Shown one piece after another: positions 34,414 to 42,785 of a stretch of DNA of 64,000 bases (positions within the stretch are counted from its first letter, which is position 1; each line of letters begins with the position of its first letter). This stretch comes from Sphingomonas sp. 32-62-10. Its GTDB lineage: Bacteria; Pseudomonadota; Alphaproteobacteria; Sphingomonadales; Sphingomonadaceae. A program made the position numbers and the translations under genes. Location of the stretch: positions 124,001 through 188,000 of the forward strand of contig NCEE01000010.1 in assembly GCA_002280555.1 (NCBI GenBank), in the 5' to 3' direction. The notes beneath the pieces were generated by a model that was not told the DNA's origin, made no database searches, and worked only from the letters and a program-made list of their open reading frames with translations.

Positions 34414-34441
34414 GGGTGGTTCAAGCTGCCGACGTGACGTT

Positions 34442-35677
34442 CTACGGCTGGTCGCGCCGCCCGAGCAGCCGCAGCCGCAGCGCGTTCAGCTTGATGAAGC
34501 CCGCCGCATCCCGCTGATCATAGGCGCCCTGATCGTCCTCGAAGGTGACCACCTTCTCCGAGTAAAGTGAATAGGGCGATTTGCGGCCAATCACATAGAC
34601 ACCGCCCTTGTACAGCTTCAGCCGCACGGTGCCGGTCACCTTGATCTGGCTATGGTCGATCGCCGCCTGCAGCATCTCGCGTTCGGGGCTGAACCAGAAC
34701 CCGTTATAGACGAGTTCGGCATAACGCGGCGCGAGCTCGTCCTTCAGGTGCGCCGCCCCGCGGTCGAGCGTCAGCTGTTCGATGCCGCGATGCGCCTGGT
34801 AATAGATCGTGCCGCCGGGCGTTTCATACATCCCGCGCGATTTCATGCCGACAAAACGGTTCTCGACCAGATCGAGCCGCCCAATGCCGTGCGCGCGACC
34901 GAGATCGTTGAGCTTCGCCAGCAAGGTGGCCGGCGACATCGCCTCACCGTTCAGCGCAACGCCGTCGCCGCGTTCGAAATCGATCGTGATAATTTCGGGC
35001 GTGTCGGGTGCATCCTCGGGGTTCACGGTGCGCGAATAGACGTAATCGGGCACTTCCTCCCACGGATCCTCGAGTACCTTGCCTTCGGAACTGGTGTGGA
35101 GGATGTTGGCATCGGTTGAAAAAGGTGCCTCACCGCGCTTGTCCTTGCTCACCGGAATCTGGTGCGCCTCCGCAAATTCGATCAGCTTGGTGCGGCTCGT
35201 CAAATCCCATTCACGCCACGGCGCGATCACCTTGATATCGGGCGCGAGCGCATAATAGCCGAGCTCGAAGCGCACCTGATCATTGCCCTTGCCGGTCGCG
35301 CCGTGGCTGACGGCATCGGCATTCAGCATCCGGGCAATCTCGATCTGGCGCTTGGCGATCAGCGGGCGGGCGATGCTGGTGCCGAGCAGGTACAGCCCCT
35401 CGTACAGCGCATTCGCCCGCATCATCGGGAACACGTAATTGCCGACAAATTCCTCGCGGAGATCATCGATGAAGATATGTTCGGGCTTCACGCCGGCCTG
35501 TTCGGCCTTGCGGCGCGCGGGTTCGAGTTCCTCGCCCTGGCCCAGATCGGCGGTGAAGGTGACGACTTCGCATTGATAGGTCTGCTGCAGCCATTTCAGG
35601 ATCACGCTGGTATCCAGCCCGCCCGAATAGGCGAGCACGACGCGTTTGATATCGGGGTGGGTGTTCCGATCGGTCAT
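34442..35677 (-). CDS. argG: Argininosuccinate synthase
   Basis: ATP-dependent condensation of citrulline and aspartate in arginine synthesis. The 411-residue protein has the P-loop VVLAYSGGLDTSVILKWL, SHGATGKGNDQVRFELGYYAL, KDKRGEAPFSTDANILH and VENRFVGMKSRG. It is complete and normal in length. No other arg gene is in the window. Confidence 0.98.
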   Translation of the reverse strand: MTDRNTHPDIKRVVLAYSGGLDTSVILKWLQQTYQCEVVTFTADLGQGEELEPARRKAEQAGVKPEHIFIDDLREEFVGNYVFPMMRANALYEGLYLLGTSIARPLIAKRQIEIARMLNADAVSHGATGKGNDQVRFELGYYALAPDIKVIAPWREWDLTSRTKLIEFAEAHQIPVSKDKRGEAPFSTDANILHTSSEGKVLEDPWEEVPDYVYSRTVNPEDAPDTPEIITIDFERGDGVALNGEAMSPATLLAKLNDLGRAHGIGRLDLVENRFVGMKSRGMYETPGGTIYYQAHRGIEQLTLDRGAAHLKDELAPRYAELVYNGFWFSPEREMLQAAIDHSQIKVTGTVRLKLYKGGVYVIGRKSPYSLYSEKVVTFEDDQGAYDQRDAAGFIKLNALRLRLLGRRDQP

Positions 35678-35889
35678 GGAAAACTCCGGAATACATGCTG
35701 TGCGGGAATGGCCCCGCGCTCTATGGTGCTATCCTCTAACGCGCAAGCGCCCCGGAAGCCGCCGACGCAATCGGCATCGCGCGCGCAGGACGGCAAGCCG
35801 GCGTCCAGATTATGTACCAAATTATTGAGAATTTTGGAGATTTCACACGAGCCCTATCGACAACACCGGGCAGAATTGACAGCTTGGCC

Positions 35890-36708
35890 ATGATCGAGAT
35901 CATGATTGGGTCGCCCACTATGGCCTGTTTACCTGCGCTCATCCGTCACGCTATTGGCGCTGGCCTTACGCTCATGTTGCTGATGGGGCCGATGGCGGCG
36001 TGGGCGTGGCAGGAGGCGCCGAAGCAGCAACCCCAGTCAACGAGCGACTCCGTGCGGGACATTGTCGTGGCAGCACGTCCACGAGCACGATCTACCATGC
36101 GCCCGCCGATGCGTGATGTGGTTGATTATTATCAATATTATTGCGTCGAATCGATGCGGTTGACGGGTCGCGGCACGGCGCCTGTCAAAGATCCTGATTG
36201 GCAGCAGATCGATAGCCAGGATCTGGCCAAGCTTGGCGCCGTGGGGCCGGGCGCGCGCGCTTTCGGATCGCGCGATGAGGAAAAGGGGTGGACGATCTTC
36301 CTGCGGCTGAAGCAAGTGCCGAACGATACCGGCCTTGACGAACAGGAATGTGTGATCGTGATTGTCGGTCAAACGGACCAAAAGGCGATCATCGCACGCA
36401 TGTCGAAGGTTTTGTGGTCGAGGCCAACCACCCTCCATGTCGGCCGGTATGATGGCGTCGACGAAGCGCCCGGCTGGGATCGCTGGCTATGGACCGGCAC
36501 GCCGATGCGAAGATCGAAGAACTGGGCCTCCAGCATGACCAACCGTGGTGGCAATGGTAGGCTTAGAGACACCTACGTTGTGATCACCACTCACTCTTAT
36601 TATCATCAATATGACTATATTTATGGCGAGTTGAAGGTCAGCACACCGGACAAAACGCCGATGACGGTGCTGAGCTTCAATTATGTAACCCGGGGCGGTA
36701 AGAAATAG
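35890..36708 (+). CDS. Hypothetical exported protein
   Basis: 272 residues from ATG 35890, but starts at 35812, 35902 or 35920 are possible and none has a clear ribosome site. A signal peptide is visible in ALIRHAIGAGLTLMLLMGPM ending near AWAW. The mature part (VDYYQYYCVESMRL, KGWTIFLRLKQVP, EQECVIVIVGQ, THSYYHQYDYIYG) matches no family I know. Two Cys may pair. Composition is lower in GC than argG. Unknown function. Confidence 0.65.
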   Translation: MIEIMIGSPTMACLPALIRHAIGAGLTLMLLMGPMAAWAWQEAPKQQPQSTSDSVRDIVVAARPRARSTMRPPMRDVVDYYQYYCVESMRLTGRGTAPVKDPDWQQIDSQDLAKLGAVGPGARAFGSRDEEKGWTIFLRLKQVPNDTGLDEQECVIVIVGQTDQKAIIARMSKVLWSRPTTLHVGRYDGVDEAPGWDRWLWTGTPMRRSKNWASSMTNRGGNGRLRDTYVVITTHSYYHQYDYIYGELKVSTPDKTPMTVLSFNYVTRGGKK

Positions 36709-36753
36709 GGTGATCCGCGCGTTGTGGCGGTCGACAGCCTGAGGAGTCGTTCA

Positions 36754-37122
36754 TTGGCAGAGAACAAGACCAAGCCGACCGCGAGCAGCGTCGACGACTT
36801 CATCGATGCCGTCTCCCATCCGGGCAGACAGGCCGATGCGCACGTTGTTCTGGACATGATGACGCGGGTGACGGGCGAACAGCCTCGCATGTGGGGGCCA
36901 TCGATCATCGGGTTCGGCAGCTATCATTATCGCTATGAAAGCGGGCATGAAGGCGACATGTGCCGGATTGGCTTTTCGCCGCGTGCGGCCAATATCGTCC
37001 TCTACATCATGCCGGGCTTTGCAGAGGAAGGCGTCCGGCTGGCCGCGCTCGGCCTGGCTGTGCTCGAATCGATGGTGCGCGATGCGTGGGACTGGATGAA
37101 CGCGCGCTATCCGAAAGACTGA
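36754..37122 (+). CDS. DUF1801 protein lacking its conserved core
   Basis: 122 residues from TTG 36754, which has GAGGAG 8 bp upstream. It begins as a normal YdhG/DUF1801 protein: VDDFIDAVSHPGRQADA, MWGPSIIGFGSYHYRYESG, GFSPRAANIVLYIMPGF. It then runs through only AEEGVRLAALG before the C-terminal LAVLESMVRDAWDWM. The stretch usually found here, which includes a G-K-H-K-T-G-K-x-C-L-Y signature, is absent (about 20 residues), in frame. Either a deletion or a divergent subfamily. Confidence 0.7.
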   Translation: MAENKTKPTASSVDDFIDAVSHPGRQADAHVVLDMMTRVTGEQPRMWGPSIIGFGSYHYRYESGHEGDMCRIGFSPRAANIVLYIMPGFAEEGVRLAALGLAVLESMVRDAWDWMNARYPKD

Positions 37123-37125
37123 GCC

Positions 37126-37887
37126 TCAGATGCCCGCATAGGTGTCATAATCGACATGGTCTTCCCAATAACCGCCCTTGCCGAGGCCAATGCCGTCGAG
37201 CGAAGCAACCGCCTCCACGCCCATCACATATTTGGCCTGTTTATACCCCAGCAGCCGCTCGGCGCGCAGGCGGATCGGCGCACCATGGGGTACCGTCACC
37301 AGCTTGTCGTTCATCTGCCACGCGAGGATCGTCTGCGGGTGGAAGGCATCAAACAGATCGACCGATTCGTAATAATTGTGGCCGCGATAGATATCGGCGC
37401 AGTGGAAGATCACCCAGCGGGCGTTATCCTTCATGCCCGCGGCCTTCAGGATGCTGCCAAGCGTCGGCCCATGCCATTTGCCGATCGCGCTCCACCCTTC
37501 GACGCAATCGTGCCGGGTGATCTGCGTGCGGGCAGGCATTGACTGGAGCTGGGCCAGCGACAGATCGAGCGGGCGGTTGACGAGCCCGGTCACCTTGAGC
37601 TTCCAGTTTGCGAACTTCTCCGCCACCATCGCGGTGTAATCGGGCGTGCCAGGGTTCAGCGTGCCATTGGCGCGGAACACCGGCGACATCTGATCAGGCC
37701 GGAATTCCTTGGCCAGTGAGTTGCGGTTCGACAGTGCCTGTTGCGTCCAGCGGTGGACGTTATCGGCGGAGAACAAAATCTCGCGAAAGCTTTGGTTCTG
37801 CGCCAGCTTATCGCAACCCGACAGGAGCAGCCCGGCCCCGGCAGCAGCGCCGCCAACCAGCGCACGGCGTGAAATCAATCCCGACAT
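37126..37887 (-). CDS. Molybdopterin-dependent oxidoreductase (SUOX/MsrP-like)
   Basis: 253 residues. A twin-arginine motif (SRRALVGG) is followed by LLLSGC, a lipobox, so it is probably a Tat-exported lipoprotein. The Mo domain has the Cys ligand in TRHDCVEGWSAIGKWHGP, then HCADIYRGHNYYESVDL and PHGAPIRLRAERLLGYKQAKYV. The substrate may be sulfite, methionine sulfoxide or another S/N-oxide. It overlaps by one base (TGATG) the upstream cytochrome b gene, its likely electron partner. Confidence 0.88.
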   Translation of the reverse strand: MSGLISRRALVGGAAAGAGLLLSGCDKLAQNQSFREILFSADNVHRWTQQALSNRNSLAKEFRPDQMSPVFRANGTLNPGTPDYTAMVAEKFANWKLKVTGLVNRPLDLSLAQLQSMPARTQITRHDCVEGWSAIGKWHGPTLGSILKAAGMKDNARWVIFHCADIYRGHNYYESVDLFDAFHPQTILAWQMNDKLVTVPHGAPIRLRAERLLGYKQAKYVMGVEAVASLDGIGLGKGGYWEDHVDYDTYAGI

Positions 37888-38663
37888 CAGTGTTCATCCT
37901 TCGGTACGCGCCAATAGCCCGTGATCATCGATCGCACCTCGTCGATTGGTCCCGCCAGAATGACGAGTGCCAGATGGACGATGATGAAGCCGATCAGCGC
38001 GACCATCGCGATGAAATGGATCGACCGGGCAGAAGAACGTCCGCCGAACAGATCGATCAGCCACGGCCAGGCCGCATCCATGCCAGGGGACATCGCCAGC
38101 CCGGTAAAGATGATCGCCGGGATCATGATGAAGATCGCGCTGGCATAGGCGATCTTTTGCAGGACGTTGAACGCCGCCGGATCCTTGGGATCGTGGAAGC
38201 GCAGCGCCGCATGCTCCTTGATGTCGTACCACAGATGCGACGGGGTCAGTTCGGCTGCCTTGATCGCCAGCTGCTTCTGGAAATGCCGGTTGATCAGGCT
38301 GGAGATCATGAAGCCAAGCAACGAAAAGCCGAGCACCAGCGCAAAGAAGAGATGCCAACGCCGCGACAGCGCCAGATTGTAGCTGCCCGGAATCGTCATC
38401 CACCCCGGCGCGCGCGGCAAATGCAGCCAGGCCGGATCGGGGTTTGCGCCGAATTGCCCCCAGTAGAGGTGCGGGTGGGCGTTCAGGATGCCGAGCCCGC
38501 TGCCGATCATGATGAAGACCGCGACGACGTTCAGCCAATGCCACACGCGCGTCGACACATTATGCTTGTAGATCCACCGAGCCGCGCCATGGCCTGCAGG
38601 TGCCGGAGCCGGACTGGCGGCTGGCGGGCTTGCCGCATTTGGGTCGATTGCTGCGTCCATCAT
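37887..38663 (-). CDS. Cytochrome b561/b6-type membrane protein
   Basis: 258 residues with four transmembrane helices in the bacterial di-heme cytochrome b561 pattern. Candidate heme-ligand His residues occur in RVWHWLNVVAVF, RRWHLFFALVLGF, and SIHFIAMVALIGFIIVHLAL. A Pro/Ala-rich cytoplasmic N-terminus precedes. It should carry electrons from the quinone pool to the exported molybdoenzyme encoded next to it. Confidence 0.88.
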   Translation of the reverse strand: MMDAAIDPNAASPPAASPAPAPAGHGAARWIYKHNVSTRVWHWLNVVAVFIMIGSGLGILNAHPHLYWGQFGANPDPAWLHLPRAPGWMTIPGSYNLALSRRWHLFFALVLGFSLLGFMISSLINRHFQKQLAIKAAELTPSHLWYDIKEHAALRFHDPKDPAAFNVLQKIAYASAIFIMIPAIIFTGLAMSPGMDAAWPWLIDLFGGRSSARSIHFIAMVALIGFIIVHLALVILAGPIDEVRSMITGYWRVPKDEH

Positions 38664-38764
38664 ACGCCCTTCAAAACGCGGGTATCCGCTGCGGTGGCGA
38701 GCGGCTTCAAAGCAGCATACGTATCGGCACCGCGATTGGTGACAGCTATAGTGGAGCCCGGACG

Positions 38765-39379
38765 ATAACGCACCATTTCTATCAGATTGCGCACGGGCAC
38801 GGGCTGAAGCATGATCCCCTCAGCGCCATCATCGCGCCGCGGCCGATCGGCTGGATCAGCACCACGAGTGTGGCCGGAGTCCGCAATCTGGCCCCGTACA
38901 GCTTTTTCAACATGTTCAATTACATGCCGCCGATCATCGGCTTCGCGTCAATCGGGTGGAAGGACAGTGCCGAGAATGCAACGGCGACGGGCGAATTCGT
39001 CTGGAATCTCGTGACGCGCCCGCTGGCCGACGCGATGAATGCATCATCGGCGATGGTGGAGGCTGGTGTTGACGAATTCGCGCTCGCCGGGCTCGAAGGG
39101 GTGCCCTCGCGGCTCGTGCGGCCTGATCGAGTCGCGGCCAGCCCGGTCAGTTTCGAATGCCGCACCAGCCAGACGATCCGCCTGACCAGCGCTGCCGGGG
39201 TCGAAACCGATAGCTGGCTGATCCTGGGCGAAGTGGTCGGCGTCCATATCGACCCCGCGATGATCGACGACGGCGTTTATCAGACGGCCCGCGCCCGACC
39301 GATTACCCGTGGTGGCGGCTGGGGTGATTATTTCGAGGTGGGCGAGGACGCGCTGTTCCGCATGAAACGGCCTGAGTGA
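38765..39379 (+). CDS. Flavin reductase-like FMN-binding protein with ATA at the start
   Basis: 204 residues if read from 38765: (I)THHFYQIAHGHG, DPLSAIIAPRPIGWISTTS, LAPYSFFNMFNYMPPIIGFAS, ATGEFVWNLVTRPLADAMN, VGVHIDPAMIDDGVYQTA. This is the complete split-barrel flavin reductase family, where members start M-x-HHFY. Here the codon at that place is ATA, with GGAG at correct distance before it. There is no in-frame ATG upstream; GTG 38600 and two TTG further up would overlap the cytochrome gene. Either ATG was mutated to ATA or a rare start is used. Confidence 0.82.
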   Translation: MTHHFYQIAHGHGLKHDPLSAIIAPRPIGWISTTSVAGVRNLAPYSFFNMFNYMPPIIGFASIGWKDSAENATATGEFVWNLVTRPLADAMNASSAMVEAGVDEFALAGLEGVPSRLVRPDRVAASPVSFECRTSQTIRLTSAAGVETDSWLILGEVVGVHIDPAMIDDGVYQTARARPITRGGGWGDYFEVGEDALFRMKRPE

Positions 39380-39397
39380 CGTGGTGATCGGTTTAGC

Positions 39398-40129
39398 TTA
39401 GCGGCACGCACGCCATCCCATAGACCCTCGATTGGCCTGATCCAGGTGGAGGTGATCAGTATGAGCGGCATTATAATCGGGCGACAGCACCGTTGCGAAA
39501 ACTCCACAGCCGCCATCGCGCACCGCCCGCAGAAATGCGCCTTTATCGCCTGCATCATCCCAGTCATCGAGCACCGATATCCTTGAGCCATCGCTCAGTA
39601 TGAATGCGCCGACATCGATCGCATCACTGGTCGCATGCTCGCTCCACGGCGCGTCTGCCCGGCTGTAGAGGCGGCGACAGGCGTAGCTGCCGAGGTGCTC
39701 GATCCGCTTGACGGACATTCCCAACAGGGCAAGCGCAGCAGGCTGCACCACCTGCGTTTGCCACGCGATCAGCCCAATCGCGACCGGGCAGGATGGGGTT
39801 ACGCTGGCGGGGCGGAGCGACAGCAGTGCCCGATCGGAATCGAAGCGGACGGCATCCTCGACCCGGCATTGGTCTTCGCCACGCGGCGGTACTTCTTCAA
39901 AACTGACGCCGCTGGTGTGTAGCAAATCCATGCAACTTGATCGATCCGTCGTCAGCCGAGCGATCTTCGCGCCAGTGAACAGCCCAATGGGCTCATCAAG
40001 CTTGAGCGGGGTCCATGGCAGATCCTGCGGCGGCGGTTGTAGCACGATCACCGCCAGCCCAATCGCGCTGGCGATCAAGAACAGCTGAATCGCGCGGCGC
40101 AGCCAGCGAAGAAGGAGCGGCAAGGTCAT
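39398..40129 (-). CDS. Extensin-like C-terminal domain protein
   Basis: 243 residues: one N-terminal membrane anchor (LFLIASAIGLAVIVL), then the extensin_C domain with conserved Cys (SSCMDLL, EDQCRVEDAV, TPSCPVAIGL, YACRRLY, DGGCGVFATV), SEHATSDAIDVGAFILSDG and AAHTDHLHLDQ. The H-x-x-S-D-A-I-D-x-G and D-H-L-H-L pieces resemble the zinc sites of LAS-type peptidoglycan peptidases, so cell-wall hydrolysis is plausible. Confidence 0.88.
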   Translation of the reverse strand: MTLPLLLRWLRRAIQLFLIASAIGLAVIVLQPPPQDLPWTPLKLDEPIGLFTGAKIARLTTDRSSCMDLLHTSGVSFEEVPPRGEDQCRVEDAVRFDSDRALLSLRPASVTPSCPVAIGLIAWQTQVVQPAALALLGMSVKRIEHLGSYACRRLYSRADAPWSEHATSDAIDVGAFILSDGSRISVLDDWDDAGDKGAFLRAVRDGGCGVFATVLSPDYNAAHTDHLHLDQANRGSMGWRACR

Positions 40130-40188
40130 GACGGCGTTATAACCAACGGGTGAGCGATGGGATGCGCGAAGCGGCGATAAAGCCGGGT

Positions 40189-41412
40189 TCAGCCAATCGC
40201 TGCCTGTTTTTCGTCGGCCAGCCGGTCGAGATCGGCCCGGCTCATCCGCTCGCTCGCGGTTTTCAGCTGGCCACACGCGGCATCGATGTCGCGCCCGCGC
40301 GGGGTGCGCACCGGGGCGGAAATGCCCGCGCCGAACACGATGCTCGAAAAGGATCGGATCCGCTCCGGCGTCGAACACTCGTAATTCGAACCCGGCCAGG
40401 GGTTGAACGGGATCAGGTTCACCTTGGCGGGCAGCTGATACTGTTTGATCAGCCGGACGAGCTCGCGCGCATCCGCGTCGCTGTCATTCTTGTCCTTCAG
40501 CATCACATATTCAAACGTGATCCGCCGCGCGTTGTTGGCGCCGGGATAATCCGCGCAGGCCTGTAACAGCTCCTCGATCCCGTATTTGCGGTTGAGCGGG
40601 ACGATCTCGTCGCGCACCTCTTTCGTCACGCCGTGGAGCGAGACCGCGAGGTTGACGCCGATTTCCTCGCCCGCGCGCGCCATCATCGGCACCACGCCAC
40701 TGGTCGACAGCGTGATCCGCCGCTTGCTGAGCGACAGCCCGTCGCCGTCCATGATCAGTTTCAACGCATCGCGGACCGCATCGAAATTATAGAGCGGCTC
40801 GCCCATGCCCATCATCACGATGTTGGTGAGCAAGCGCCCCTCGGGCTGGCTCGGCCATTCGCCCAGCCCGTCGCGCGCGAGCATCACCTGCCCCACGATC
40901 TCGCCCGCGGTCAGGTTGCGCACCAGCCGCATCGTGCCGGTGTGGCAGAACCGGCAGTTGAGCGTGCAGCCGACCTGGCTCGAGACGCAGAGCGTGCCGC
41001 GATCCGCATCGGGGATGAACACCATTTCGTAATCCTGGGCGCCCTGCCCGTCGCCCGCGTCCGACCGAAGCAGCCATTTGCGCGTGCCGTCACTCGATAC
41101 CTGCGCCTCGACCACTTCGGGCCGACTGATCACGAAGCGCTGTTCGAGCCAGGGCTGCATTGTTTTGGAGATATCGGTCATCACCGAAAACTCGGTCGCG
41201 CCGCGATTATACATCCAGTGCCACAGCTGCTTGGCGCGCAGTTTCGCCTGTTTGGGCTCAAGCTGCGCGGTTTCGAGCGCCATCCGCAGATCGGCCTTGC
41301 TCAAGCCGATCAAGTCGATCCGCCCGTCGGCACGGGGCACAAAGGTGCGCGGCACGGGTACGGGATCGATGTGCCCGGGGATGGGCATGGTCAGCGCTTC
41401 GGTGGTCTGCAT
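40189..41412 (-). CDS. rlmN: 23S rRNA/tRNA adenine-C2 methyltransferase RlmN
   Basis: Radical-SAM enzyme that methylates A2503 of 23S rRNA and A37 of some tRNAs. 407 residues with CTLNCRFC (CxxxCxxC iron-sulfur cluster), MMGMGEPLYNFD, STSGVVPMM, AVSLHGVTKEVRDEIVP and the C-terminal RTPRGRDIDAACGQL holding the second catalytic Cys. ATG 41412 is chosen from family length; the open frame continues upstream through the neighbouring gene. Confidence 0.97.
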   Translation of the reverse strand: MQTTEALTMPIPGHIDPVPVPRTFVPRADGRIDLIGLSKADLRMALETAQLEPKQAKLRAKQLWHWMYNRGATEFSVMTDISKTMQPWLEQRFVISRPEVVEAQVSSDGTRKWLLRSDAGDGQGAQDYEMVFIPDADRGTLCVSSQVGCTLNCRFCHTGTMRLVRNLTAGEIVGQVMLARDGLGEWPSQPEGRLLTNIVMMGMGEPLYNFDAVRDALKLIMDGDGLSLSKRRITLSTSGVVPMMARAGEEIGVNLAVSLHGVTKEVRDEIVPLNRKYGIEELLQACADYPGANNARRITFEYVMLKDKNDSDADARELVRLIKQYQLPAKVNLIPFNPWPGSNYECSTPERIRSFSSIVFGAGISAPVRTPRGRDIDAACGQLKTASERMSRADLDRLADEKQAAIG

Positions 41413-41458
41413 CGCGGGCACATAGGGCAAAAGGTGGCGTTTTTCTACCCGGTCCGGT

Positions 41459-41947
41459 TTAGCGCCCGACGCACCCCAAAGCCGCGGCATCGATTGCGGT
41501 TGCCGCACCGCGCAGCGCATAGACATCGACGAATGGACGGCCGCCTTTGCCGAGTGCCTCGACGCTGAGTGAGCGACCCGATCGGATCGCAGCGACAATC
41601 GCCGCGTCGGTTCGCGCGTCGGGGGCCCAGGCATCGGCATTGCCGGCGACCAGCTCGAACCGACGCTCACCGACGCTGATCGTCACGCGGGCGCGCGGAT
41701 CGCGTTCATGGCTGAGGCGGATATGGAGTTGCGCGCGGGCATTCTGGCCGGGCCAGGTGGCAATGCTGGCAAAGGGGCGCCAGTTGCCGCCGCCCGCGCT
41801 GCGCTCGATCGGGGTCGAGATCGCGAAGCATTTGAGCGGCGAGGGATCACGAAAAGCACCCCAGCGGTCGAAAATGCCCAGCGGCTCGCGGGCGATCGCC
41901 GGGGTGGCGGCGCTGACCAGCACCAGCAGGAACGCGATCCGCTTCAC
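41459..41947 (-). CDS. Invasion-associated locus B (IalB)-like exported protein
   Basis: 162 residues with a signal peptide (MKRIAFLLVLVSAATPAIA). Segments LGIFDRWGAFRDPSPLKCFAIS, RARVTISVGERRFELVAGNADAW and the C-terminal Cys resemble IalB-family periplasmic proteins. The family name comes from Bartonella; no invasion role is implied. It overlaps by 4 bp the upstream phosphatase gene (ATGA). Confidence 0.75.
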   Translation of the reverse strand: MKRIAFLLVLVSAATPAIAREPLGIFDRWGAFRDPSPLKCFAISTPIERSAGGGNWRPFASIATWPGQNARAQLHIRLSHERDPRARVTISVGERRFELVAGNADAWAPDARTDAAIVAAIRSGRSLSVEALGKGGRPFVDVYALRGAATAIDAAALGCVGR

Positions 41948-42588
41948 GCCGGTGCGCGCCCGGTGCCGAGATGGACGATCGTCTCCACGCCTTGCTCGAT
42001 CATGACCAGCGATCCTTGCGGCAGTCCCGGCAAGGTCGGCGCGCCTAGCACTGGATGCAAGGGCGCGCCGGTCATCACCCCGCGCAACACCCGACTCGAA
42101 ATGCCGTGCATGATGACCAGCCGGTCGCCGGGATCGTCATTGGTTTCGGCCAGCCAGTCGCTGACGCGTGTGGCGATCTGATCATAAGTTTCGCCATCGG
42201 GCGCGGGCAATAACAGCCCCGTGCCGGGTTCGATGATCGTCCCGAATTCGGTCATGACATCGGCATAACATCGCCCGCCCCAGCACCCCATGCCAATTTC
42301 GACCAGCCGGTCGTCATGCTGCGCATCGTGCCAGTCGAGCCCGAGATGCTCGGTGATCACCGCTAGTGTCTGCAGCGCGCGGCCGGTGCTCGATGCCCAT
42401 AACGTCAGCGGCGGCTTCGGCCCCAGATAGGCTGCAAGCGCTGCCCCCATCTCATCGGCCTGGGCAAAGCCTGCACGCGTTAGCGGCGTGTGCGCTGCCT
42501 CGCCCTGCAACCGGCGGGCAGCATTGAAAACAGTCTCGCCGTGGCGGGCGATGAAATCCCGGCCTTTGCGGATGTGCCCCTTGATCAT
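41944..42588 (-). CDS. Histidine phosphatase (phosphoglycerate-mutase fold)
   Basis: 214 residues. Catalytic RHGETVFNAARRLQG (usually LVRHGE; here FIARHGE), WASSTGRALQTL, VEIGMGCWGG and LVIMHGISSRVLRG with the second His. The substrate cannot be named; a phosphosugar or alpha-ribazole-P type is possible. Start ATG 42588 (another in-frame ATG at 42630). Confidence 0.88.
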   Translation of the reverse strand: MIKGHIRKGRDFIARHGETVFNAARRLQGEAAHTPLTRAGFAQADEMGAALAAYLGPKPPLTLWASSTGRALQTLAVITEHLGLDWHDAQHDDRLVEIGMGCWGGRCYADVMTEFGTIIEPGTGLLLPAPDGETYDQIATRVSDWLAETNDDPGDRLVIMHGISSRVLRGVMTGAPLHPVLGAPTLPGLPQGSLVMIEQGVETIVHLGTGRAPA

Positions 42589-42785
42589 GGCTGGGGTTTT
42601 CACTGCGCCTGAATCAAAAGCAATGGTCAAAAAGCATTCCAGCGGTGGGACGCCCGGGGGCGCTTGCCCCGGCCCTGTTTATGTTTAAGGAAAGAGACAC
42701 GGCGAATTGTCCCCGGTGCAGTCCTTGCTTGGGTGAAGATGATGCGACGGTGCGATTATCATGGGCGGCGGCCCGGGGGAGACCA

